A stretch of 5,310 nt of DNA. Origin: Alphaproteobacteria bacterium (GTDB lineage Bacteria > Pseudomonadota > Alphaproteobacteria > SP197). The translations under genes and the position numbers were made by a program. The notes under the pieces were generated by a model. It was given only the letters and a program-made list of their open reading frames with translations, searched no databases and had not been told where the DNA came from. The DNA lies in the NCBI GenBank assembly GCA_022822575.1, contig JAJEBJ010000281.1, positions 1-5,310 on the forward strand, in the 5' to 3' direction. Shown piece after piece: positions 1 through 5,310 of this stretch (the stretch's first letter is position 1; each line of letters begins with the position of its first letter).

Positions 1-2022
1 GATGACAGAGAAGCGGTCTTCGTAACGGATGTCCCGGTCACCTCTCTGACGGGGGCTGTTGGCCACGAGATCGAAGGTCGAGGGGCGTGGCGTGGCGGGA
101 AAGACATCGCTGTTCATGCCCACCAGGCACACGATTCGCGACGGCAGGGGCTGTCCTTGCGCGAGTCGGCTCATGGTGACACCGTCGCCCAGCCAGGCCG
201 AGTCCGGGGTTGGCGCGTTCGCAAGGCTGTGAAGGACATCGCGGACGACCTCGAAGGAGAGGTTCGCCCTGGCCTGGATCGCCTGGTCCTCGAACTGCCT
301 GACGGTTCTGCGCAGGGCATCGACCTCATCCGCTTCTTCAGGCAGGAGCCTGCCTGTCGGCGGAAGGAAGAAGCGGTCGATCATGTCGTGGAGGGCGACA
401 ACCCAGTCTGCAGCCCCGCGTTCCGCTCCCAGACTGTCGCGCAGGCTGAAGACAGCCTCGCAGTAGGACACGAAACGTCCCAGGACCTGGTAGGTGCTCT
501 CGGAAGCGAACCGGAAACCCCAGCTCTCCAGCCGGCAGGGAGCGATGCCGTGAATCGTCCGGCGGACGTCTGCCGCCGCGTAGCCGAGAAGAAGGCGGCG
601 CAGGCCCTCGTACCATGTGTTGCGGGACTTCGGATCCTGGCCCTCGTCCCTGCGGTGCTCGCCATCGACGCCCCAGCGGATTGCCGCGGCATGCACCCAG
701 CGGCGAATGTCGACCAGGTCATCCACGTCGATGCCAAAACACCGGCGGACCAGCGAAGCATCGAGAGGCGCCATCATTTCCTCGGCGCCGCATCGCGAGC
801 GGACCAGGACCAACAGGTCGAAGAAGGCGCGCAGCGAGGCCGCCTCGACAGACCTTCCGCGCGACAGCGTCACCGGAATCTCGCCGCGCGATTCGAAAAC
901 CGAGGCGATTGCGGGATCATAGCGTGCGGGATCGGGCGAGAGGATGTGCACATCCGCCGGCTGAATGTCGGGGTTCTTCTCGAAGAGGTCGAGAAGACAG
1001 TCGTGGAGAACCTCGGCCTCGCGCGTTGCGGAGTGGCAGGCGTGGACCTGCAGCGACCCGTCGGCCGGCACGCCGTCTGCCCTTTCCTCTCTGGCAAGCC
1101 TGAGATCAAGAATGTCGCGCTGGAGATCCGCCAGGCGGTGGTGGCTCTCGGGCTCGACGAAGTGGTCGAAGTCCCGTGAGTCCGCCATGTCGACGAGGGT
1201 ATCGAAGGTGTCGCGTCCAATGCGCCCCCAGGCCGCCAGAAGCTCGTTTCCCTCGGTGATGTGAAGCGCATCGGGATCGTCGTCCCCGGAACGCACGACC
1301 GTCTCGAAACGGGTGAAGATGTCACCCCAGTACTGCCTGCAGGGATTGATGAGGCAGTAGTGGACCTCCACCCTGGTGGCGATGCGGCCGAGGAGGTCGA
1401 GATAAGAGGGTGACAGGGCCGGAACGGCGAAGAATGTCACGCGTTCGGGCCATTGGCCGGGAACGGCGCCGTCCTCCATGGCCGCGTGGAAGCGATCGAG
1501 AGCATTCACCCAGTGCCCCTTGCCGGCGATGGCCACCAGTTCCTGCCACAATCGCGCCTGCCAGTGCGGCGAATCGCCCGCTTCCCATTCCCTGATCCAC
1601 TGGGGCCGGTAGAGCAGGCAGCGGTCGAACATCCGGGCAATCTCGCCGGAGAGATCGAATCGCTTGCACGGATCTCCATCCTCCAGGTAGCGCCTGACCG
1701 GCGCGGCCACGGGCTTTCTGGCGAACGCGGGCAACATGTCGAACAGGCGCCACCGCAGGTTGTCCGGGTGAAAGGGCTGCATGTGGGGCAGATCGGGAAC
1801 CACGTCACGAATCATCGACCAGGCGAACTGTGCCGGCAGTTCAAAGCGATAGTTCGCCGCGATTCCGTTGGCGCGGGCGAGTTCCAGGGAGAGCCAGCGT
1901 CGCATGGTCGGGTGCGAGACCACCACTCTCTCGGCAGCAAAGGGATCGACCGGATCCTGCCGCACGCGCGCCGCGAGATCGCCGGCGAGTGCTTCCAGAC
2001 TGTTGGAATGGTGAATATGCAC
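1..2022 (-). CDS. recC: RecC, exodeoxyribonuclease V gamma subunit (N-terminal 674 residues, 3' end outside window)
   Basis: RecC is the scaffold subunit of RecBCD. It holds RecB and RecD, splits the DNA duplex and scans for Chi during double-strand-break repair. The minus-strand frame is open from base 2022 to base 1, and I translated it line by line without meeting a stop. It follows E. coli RecC, as I recall that sequence, nearly motif by motif: HHSN (residues 4-7), YRPQW (138-142), NPCRQYWGD (226-234), LLAAWGRIGRD (261-271), HACHS then EAEVLHD (327-341), IRWGVDG (448-454), RRLLLGYA (475-482), HDMIDRFFLP (545-554), GMNSDVFP (635-642) and RGDR (660-663). There is no Walker A motif near the N-terminus, which fits RecC (a defunct helicase fold) and argues against AddB. 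The GTG start at 2022 puts HHSN where E. coli RecC has it, and a promoter sits about 30 nt upstream. The ribosome binding site is weak. Full-length RecC is around 1100 residues, so roughly 60% is present. recB and recD would be expected beyond the left edge. Confidence 0.95.
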   Translation of the reverse strand, partial: MHIHHSNSLEALAGDLAARVRQDPVDPFAAERVVVSHPTMRRWLSLELARANGIAANYRFELPAQFAWSMIRDVVPDLPHMQPFHPDNLRWRLFDMLPAFARKPVAAPVRRYLEDGDPCKRFDLSGEIARMFDRCLLYRPQWIREWEAGDSPHWQARLWQELVAIAGKGHWVNALDRFHAAMEDGAVPGQWPERVTFFAVPALSPSYLDLLGRIATRVEVHYCLINPCRQYWGDIFTRFETVVRSGDDDPDALHITEGNELLAAWGRIGRDTFDTLVDMADSRDFDHFVEPESHHRLADLQRDILDLRLAREERADGVPADGSLQVHACHSATREAEVLHDCLLDLFEKNPDIQPADVHILSPDPARYDPAIASVFESRGEIPVTLSRGRSVEAASLRAFFDLLVLVRSRCGAEEMMAPLDASLVRRCFGIDVDDLVDIRRWVHAAAIRWGVDGEHRRDEGQDPKSRNTWYEGLRRLLLGYAAADVRRTIHGIAPCRLESWGFRFASESTYQVLGRFVSYCEAVFSLRDSLGAERGAADWVVALHDMIDRFFLPPTGRLLPEEADEVDALRRTVRQFEDQAIQARANLSFEVVRDVLHSLANAPTPDSAWLGDGVTMSRLAQGQPLPSRIVCLVGMNSDVFPATPRPSTFDLVANSPRQRGDRDIRYEDRFSVI

Positions 2023-2059
2023 TCTCGGTTCGCACCCGCAGACATCGCCGCCCCGAGGG

Positions 2060-2088
2060 GTTATGTGGCGTGGTGGCAGACCGGTCAA
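2060..2088 (-). promoter_or_regulatory. sigma70-type promoter of recC
   Basis: On the minus strand, a -35 box TTGACC (2088-2083; five of six consensus bases) and a -10 box CATAAC (2065-2060; four of six) are separated by exactly 17 bp. Transcription would start near 2053, giving a leader of about 31 nt before the GTG at 2022. A short inverted repeat, CCCC-N2-GGGG (2051-2060), lies immediately downstream of the -10 box across the probable initiation site. It could affect initiation or simply be chance in GC-rich DNA. This is pattern matching only. Confidence 0.6.
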
Positions 2089-2102
2089 GGCAATCTCTGG
2101 GC

Positions 2103-2131
2103 TTGTTGCCGGCTCGCAATGCCACTATGTG
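2103..2131 (+). promoter_or_regulatory. weak candidate promoter for the S49 peptidase operon
   Basis: TTGTTG (2103-2108) and TATGTG (2126-2131) are separated by 17 bp. Each matches only three of six sigma70 consensus bases, but nothing better was seen on the plus strand between recC and the peptidase gene. Initiation would fall at about 2137-2139, right at the preferred ATG (2138), implying a leaderless or nearly leaderless message. The low match means it may be spurious. Confidence 0.25.
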
Positions 2132-2137
2132 ATCGCC

Positions 2138-3001
2138 ATGGTCCTCCAGACATGGCGCAGCAGACCACCCTTGAAGTGGCTTCCCCTTGTCGGCCTCCCC
2201 GGCAAGCGCCCGGTGGTCAATGTCCTCAGGCTCGAGGGGCCGATCATGACGCCCTCGCGCTTCAGGCGCGGCCTCAGCCTGGCCGGTCTGGAAGCCCTGC
2301 TTGACCGTGCCTTCTCGTCAGGCCGTCCTGCGGCCATCGCCCTTGTCATCAATTCTCCGGGCGGCTCTCCGGTGCAGTCGGCGCTCATTGCCTCACGGAT
2401 CCGGACGCTGGCCGACGAGAAGAAGCTTCCTGTCGTCGCCTTCACCGAGGATGTCGCGGCCTCCGGCGGCTACTGGCTCGCCTGTGCCGCAGACGAGATC
2501 TATGCCGACCACAGTTCGATCATCGGCTCGATCGGCGTCATCCATGCCGGGTTCGGTCTCCACGGCTTCCTCGAGAACCATGGCATCGAGCGGCGTCTCC
2601 ACACCGCCGGTCCCCGCAAGGCGATGCTTGATCCGTTCGTTCCGGAATCCGATGAGGACGTCAAGCGGCTGTCGGCACTCCTGAAGGAACTGCACGTCAC
2701 CTTCCGCAATCACGTGCGCGAGCGCCGCGGTGACCGCCTGAAGTCCAGCGCCAGAACGCTGTTCTCGGGAGAGTTCTGGACCGGGGACAGGGCTCTGGCC
2801 CTGGGTCTCGTCGACGGCATCGGCGACTGCCGTACCATCATGCGCGAGCGGTTCGGGAAAAAGGTCCGGTTCAGGTCCATCGCCAGGCGCCAGCCCCTGG
2901 GCGGTCTCCTGGCGCACAGCAACGTCACGACCGAGGGTCTCGCCGATGACCTCGTGGGCGCCGTGGAGGAGCGATTCCTCTGGCAGCGCTATGGCCTTTG
3001 A
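2138..3001 (+). CDS. S49 family serine peptidase (SppA/SohB-like, small form)
   Basis: S49 peptidases use a Ser/Lys dyad and, in SppA, clear remnant signal peptides from the membrane. From the ATG at 2138 the protein has 287 residues. It shows NSPGG (72-76), the nucleophile region VAASGGYWLA with Ser109, the GSIGVI block (130-135), and GPRKAMLDPF with Lys161 as the likely general base. The typical GEFWTGDRAL-ALGLVDGIGD stretch follows at 211-230. It is about half the length of the duplicated E. coli SppA, so it is the single-domain SohB-like type. No signal peptide or transmembrane segment is visible, unlike E. coli SohB, so its location is uncertain. In-frame starts also exist at ATG 2063 (GAGGGG 2 nt upstream) and GTG 2129. 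The 2063 ATG lies inside the recC -10 box and would add residues without family character, so 2138 is preferred, although it lacks a clear ribosome binding site. It is the first gene of the four-gene operon. Confidence 0.9.
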   Translation: MVLQTWRSRPPLKWLPLVGLPGKRPVVNVLRLEGPIMTPSRFRRGLSLAGLEALLDRAFSSGRPAAIALVINSPGGSPVQSALIASRIRTLADEKKLPVVAFTEDVAASGGYWLACAADEIYADHSSIIGSIGVIHAGFGLHGFLENHGIERRLHTAGPRKAMLDPFVPESDEDVKRLSALLKELHVTFRNHVRERRGDRLKSSARTLFSGEFWTGDRALALGLVDGIGDCRTIMRERFGKKVRFRSIARRQPLGGLLAHSNVTTEGLADDLVGAVEERFLWQRYGL

Positions 3002-3004
3002 GGG

Positions 3005-3904
3005 ATGTCGATTCCCTTCATCCAGGAAGACGACGTGGTGCGGGGCGTGGCGACACAGGTCTCGCCCCTCGTGCGCCGCATCGTCGCCGACAATCCCTCG
3101 GTCTTCACCTATCACGGCACCGGCACTTTCATCGTCGGCGAGGGGGAGGTGGCGGTGATTGACGCCGGCCCCGCACTGGCGCGTCACGTCGAGGACATTC
3201 TGGACGCCACCCGCGGCGAAACCGTCACGCACCAGTTCATCACGCACACCCACAGCGATCACTCACCCGCCGCACGGCTCCTCAAGGAAGCGACCGGCGC
3301 CGAGATCTGGGCCTATGGCCCGGCCGCCGGAGGCGATGACGGCACGACACCCGTGGACGAAAGCGAGGATCGTGCCTTTGTCCCCGATCACCTGCTCTGC
3401 CACGGCGAGCGAATCGCCGGGCCGGGATGGACCATCGAGGCCGTGCACACGCCCGGCCACGCCTCCAACCACATGTGCTATGCCCTTGACGAAGAGCAGA
3501 CGCTCTTCTCGGGCGATCACGTCATGGGCTGGTCGACCAGCGTCGTCTCCCCGCCCGATGGCGACATGTCGGCCTATCTCGACAGCCTCGAGCATGTCCT
3601 CCAACGCGGTGACGCCATCCTCAGGCCCACCCATGGCGCTGCCATCACCGATCCGGCGACCTTCGTCAGCGCCCTCATCGACCATCGCAGCATGCGCGAC
3701 AGGCAGATCATCGCCTGCCTGCATGACGGGATCGGCACCATTCCGGCCATGGTCGAGACACTCTACGCTGCAACCGACCGCCGCCTCTTTCCGGCGGCCC
3801 GGCGTTCCGTTCTGGCCCACCTCATCCGCCTGGTCGACCAGGGAAGGGTGGCCGCCGACGGCACACCGGACGAACGGACACGTTACCGCCTCAACACGGC
3901 ATGA
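3005..3904 (+). CDS. MBL-fold metallohydrolase with C-terminal winged-helix domain (LACTB2-like)
   Basis: This 299-residue protein belongs to the metallo-beta-lactamase superfamily, binuclear zinc hydrolases with varied substrates. The metal ligands are all visible: THTHSDH (His81, His83, Asp85, His86), TPGH (His152), SGDH (Asp171) and PTHG (His210). Residues from about 235 to 299 form a helical tail ending in a basic, RYRL-type strand, matching the winged-helix domain found in LACTB2-like members. The N-terminal pattern, with SPLVRRIVADNP (19-31) and then FTYHGTGTFIVG (34-45), is typical of this group in alphaproteobacteria. LACTB2 is an endoribonuclease, but the bacterial members are mostly uncharacterised, so I do not assign a substrate. 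No signal peptide is seen, so it is probably cytoplasmic. It starts 3 nt after the peptidase stop. The only SD-like bases (GAGGG) overlap that stop and sit too close to the ATG, suggesting translational coupling. Confidence 0.92.
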   Translation: MSIPFIQEDDVVRGVATQVSPLVRRIVADNPSVFTYHGTGTFIVGEGEVAVIDAGPALARHVEDILDATRGETVTHQFITHTHSDHSPAARLLKEATGAEIWAYGPAAGGDDGTTPVDESEDRAFVPDHLLCHGERIAGPGWTIEAVHTPGHASNHMCYALDEEQTLFSGDHVMGWSTSVVSPPDGDMSAYLDSLEHVLQRGDAILRPTHGAAITDPATFVSALIDHRSMRDRQIIACLHDGIGTIPAMVETLYAATDRRLFPAARRSVLAHLIRLVDQGRVAADGTPDERTRYRLNTA

Positions 3905-3917
3905 CAGTCATGCTTCT

Positions 3918-3922
3918 GGGAG
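3918..3922 (+). promoter_or_regulatory. ribosome binding site deciding the cyclophilin start
   Basis: GGGAG lies 9 nt before the ATG at 3932 but only 3 nt before an in-frame TTG at 3926. The spacing favours the ATG, which also gives a cleaner signal peptide. Confidence 0.65.
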
Positions 3923-3931
3923 ACATTGACC

Positions 3932-4477
3932 ATGATACAACGACTTGTTTCCGCTCTCACGGTGGTCGCCGGCCTTGGCGCCGCCGGAGCGGCGGCGGAT
4001 GACAATCCGCAGGTGTTCTTCGATATCGAGATCAACGATGAGCCGGCCGGGCGAATCGTCATCGAGTTGAGAATGGACGTCGCCCCGAAGACAGCGGAAA
4101 ACTTCCGCCAGCTCGCCACCGGCGAGGCGGGTTTCGGCTACGAGGGTTCACGGTTTCACCGGGTGATCGCCGACTTCATGATCCAGGGAGGCGACTTTAC
4201 CCGAGGCAACGGAACCGGAGGCAAGTCGATCTACGGCGCCATGTTCGAGGACGAGAACTTCACCCTGAAGCATACCGGCCCGGGCCTTCTCTCGATGGCG
4301 AACCGGGGGCCCGACACCAACTCCTCGCAATTCTTCATTACCACCGTGCCGACACCGTGGCTTGACGGCAAGCACGTCGTCTTCGGCCATGTCGTCGAGG
4401 GCATGGACATCGTCAGGAAGATCGAGGTGTCCGCAAACAACGCCGCACGAATCGCCGCCTCGGGAGAACTTGATTGA
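3932..4477 (+). CDS. Periplasmic cyclophilin-type peptidyl-prolyl cis-trans isomerase
   Basis: The enzyme interconverts cis and trans X-Pro bonds during protein folding. The product has 181 residues. Residues 1-22 form a Sec signal peptide, with Arg4, a hydrophobic core, and a probable cut after AAA before DD, so it should be exported to the periplasm. The rest is one compact cyclophilin domain. Compared with human CypA, the active-site residues are present: FHRVI with Arg77, FMIQGG with Phe82, Met83 and Gln85, MANRGPDTNSSQFF with Phe135, and WLDGKHVVFG with Trp143 and His148. The length is normal for a secreted PpiA-like cyclophilin with little beyond the core. ATG 3932 is chosen over the in-frame TTG at 3926 because of the ribosome binding site spacing. 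The gene follows the MBL-fold gene after 27 nt, and its stop overlaps the start of lolA, placing two periplasmic proteins side by side. Catalytic competence is very likely; client proteins cannot be inferred. Confidence 0.95.
   Translation: MIQRLVSALTVVAGLGAAGAAADDNPQVFFDIEINDEPAGRIVIELRMDVAPKTAENFRQLATGEAGFGYEGSRFHRVIADFMIQGGDFTRGNGTGGKSIYGAMFEDENFTLKHTGPGLLSMANRGPDTNSSQFFITTVPTPWLDGKHVVFGHVVEGMDIVRKIEVSANNAARIAASGELD
4462..4466 (+). promoter_or_regulatory. ribosome binding site of lolA, supporting the TTG start
   Basis: GGGAG ends 7 nt before the TTG at 4474, near-ideal spacing. It lies inside the last codons of the cyclophilin gene and is the main argument for using this TTG. Confidence 0.65.
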
Positions 4478-5049
4478 TCAGCCGCATCGCCGCCGCCCTG
4501 ATCCTCGTCAGCCTGAGCGCGGCGGCCGACGACAGCGAATCTCTCCTGGAGAGGATCGAGGCCTATCTCGATTCGATCACGTCGCTTGAATCACGGTTCG
4601 TCCAGACGAACCAGGACATGTCGCACCTCTCCGGGTCGTTCCAGCTCAAGAGGCCGCACTTTCTTCGCTTCGCCTATGACGACCCGCCGACCCTGATCAT
4701 CGCCAGGGGAGAGCGTCTCATGTTTCGCGACGGCGAAACCGGAGAAATCACGGAAGGCGCGGTCGACGGCACGCTGGCCGAATTCCTGCTGCGTCCGCAA
4801 ATCCGGTTCGGCGACGAGGTACGAGTCGCCGACGTGAAGCGGGACAGCGGCTTCGTGGCCGTCACCCTGGAATCGGCGGACGATCCGGGCACGGGCTCGA
4901 TCTCGCTGATTCTCGCCGAGGATCCCTTCGCCCTCGAACAATGGCTGGTTCGCGATCCCCAGGGCGTTGTCACGCGAATCACGCTCGTCAGTCCGCGCTT
5001 CGACGTCGAACTCGACAACTCTCTCTTCGAAATCGACAGCGACCCCTGA
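4474..5049 (+). CDS. lolA: Outer-membrane lipoprotein carrier protein LolA
   Basis: LolA takes lipoproteins from the inner-membrane LolCDE complex and carries them across the periplasm to the outer membrane. The predicted protein has 191 residues. Residues 1-18 are a Sec signal peptide (SLSAAA before DD) without a lipobox cysteine, so a soluble periplasmic protein is expected. Family features follow in order: SLESRFVQ (38-44), GSFQLKRPHFLRFAYDDPP (54-72) with the conserved Arg-Pro and aromatic pattern, a LAEFLL helix (101-106), and the late block DPFALEQWLVRDPQGVVTR (150-168), typical of LolA. The length is near the usual 180-210 residues. Translation most likely starts at TTG 4474, which overlaps the cyclophilin stop as TTGA and has a strong ribosome binding site; no ATG occurs nearby in frame. 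It is the last gene of the operon. In many alphaproteobacteria lolA sits beside ftsK instead, so this setting is less usual. Confidence 0.9.
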   Translation: MISRIAAALILVSLSAAADDSESLLERIEAYLDSITSLESRFVQTNQDMSHLSGSFQLKRPHFLRFAYDDPPTLIIARGERLMFRDGETGEITEGAVDGTLAEFLLRPQIRFGDEVRVADVKRDSGFVAVTLESADDPGTGSISLILAEDPFALEQWLVRDPQGVVTRITLVSPRFDVELDNSLFEIDSDP

Positions 5050-5052
5050 CTC

Positions 5053-5310
5053 TCAGGAAGCCCGGCGGCGATACGTCTTGACGAGATCGAGCCAGCGGGC
5101 GGAGACGGCATCGCAGAAGGTCTGCGCTCCGGCCTCGTGACTGGCGAAGTGCTCCGGCCATTGGGCGTGAAAGTCGGGGTCGGTCTCGAGAAGGGAATCG
5201 TTCATCTGCGGCCACCACTCCTCCCACAGTTCCCTCGAACACTCGAAGTGGCCCTGGAAACCGTAGCTTGCGCCAAGGCGAAAGGCCTGGTTGCGGCACC
5301 GCCCGCCTGT
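5053..5310 (-). CDS. Class I glutamine amidotransferase-like protein (C-terminal 85 residues, 5' end outside window)
   Basis: Only the C-terminus is present, ending in TGA at 5055-5053. The fragment reads CRNQAFRLGASYGFQGHFE, then a helical, Trp-rich segment and a basic end (KTYRRRAS). The end of class I (GuaA-type) amidotransferase domains normally contains an aromatic-G-x-Q-F-H-P-E segment that supplies the His and Glu of the Cys-His-Glu triad. Here His (codon 5250-5248) and Glu (5244-5242) keep the H-x-E spacing, but the surrounding residues are changed to FQGHFE. The context resembles stand-alone amidotransferases often annotated as GMP-synthase-like, not the GuaA synthetase, because the protein ends soon after the domain. 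The catalytic Cys lies outside the window, so activity cannot be judged and the substrate is unknown. The stop converges on lolA with 3 nt between them. Confidence 0.75.
   Translation of the reverse strand, partial: TGGRCRNQAFRLGASYGFQGHFECSRELWEEWWPQMNDSLLETDPDFHAQWPEHFASHEAGAQTFCDAVSARWLDLVKTYRRRAS

Noticed and set aside
157..1179. Plus-strand open frame of 340 codons opposite recC
   Set aside because: It is the exact codon-register antisense of RecC (high GC keeps the opposite frame open), it resembles no known family, and the minus-strand reading matches RecC throughout.
1372..1379. CCTGGTGG, one mismatch from the E. coli Chi octamer, inside recC
   Set aside because: Chi sequences are species-specific and a one-mismatch octamer is expected by chance in GC-rich DNA.
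1812..2045. ATG at 2045 on the minus strand as a possible recC start or leader peptide
   Set aside because: It is out of frame with RecC and its 77-codon product is a shadow; the RecC frame starts naturally at GTG 2022.
1453..2304. Plus-strand open frame of 283 codons across the recC start and the intergenic region
   Set aside because: It overlaps recC antisense and runs into the S49 gene in another frame; its composition is Pro/Arg/Gly-rich with no recognisable domain.
2393..3262. Minus-strand open frame of 289 codons opposite the S49 peptidase and MBL-fold genes
   Set aside because: It is an antisense shadow spanning two well-supported genes, with no family resemblance of its own.
3159..3929. 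Plus-strand open frame of 256 codons within the MBL-fold gene
   Set aside because: It is a frame-shifted reading of the MBL gene, with Ser/Pro/Arg-rich low-complexity sequence typical of out-of-frame GC-rich DNA.
3905..3931. Possible regulatory or terminator element between the MBL-fold and cyclophilin genes
   Set aside because: The gap holds only the ribosome binding site; no hairpin, T run or promoter boxes were seen.

Overview
This is a GC-rich window from what looks like an alphaproteobacterial chromosome. The small S49 peptidase, the metallo-beta-lactamase (MBL) fold protein with a winged-helix tail, and the LolA all have an alphaproteobacterial look. That assignment is inference from protein character and base composition, not from a marker gene. 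All genes are dense and intact apart from two cut by the window edges.

Layout. Bases 1-2022 (minus strand) hold the N-terminal 674 codons of RecC, the Chi-recognising subunit of the RecBCD exonuclease; the gene runs off the left edge. A 115-bp divergent intergenic region follows. It carries a good sigma70-type promoter for recC and a much weaker candidate for the rightward genes. Bases 2138-5049 (plus strand) hold a tightly packed four-gene cluster: an S49 (SppA/SohB-like) serine peptidase, an MBL-fold hydrolase with a C-terminal winged-helix domain, an exported cyclophilin-type peptidyl-prolyl isomerase, and the periplasmic lipoprotein carrier LolA. Gaps are 3 nt, 27 nt and a 4-nt overlap, so a single operon is likely. 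Bases 5053-5310 (minus strand) are the C-terminal end of a class I glutamine amidotransferase-like protein. It converges on lolA with only 3 nt between the stop codons and runs off the right edge.

How the genes fit together. The isomerase and LolA both carry Sec signal peptides and act in the periplasm, on protein folding and on lipoprotein delivery to the outer membrane. The S49 peptidase may belong to the same envelope-maintenance theme, although it has no visible membrane segment or signal. The MBL-fold protein is probably a soluble hydrolase of unknown substrate. RecC belongs to double-strand-break repair and is divergently transcribed, with no evident functional link to the operon.

I found no RNA genes, mobile elements, CRISPR arrays or long repeats, and nothing that looks like an undescribed multi-gene system. 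The points worth a second look are RecBCD rather than AddAB in a probable alphaproteobacterium, the TTG start of lolA overlapping the preceding stop, the start-site and promoter arrangement in the divergent region, and an altered active-site motif in the amidotransferase fragment.
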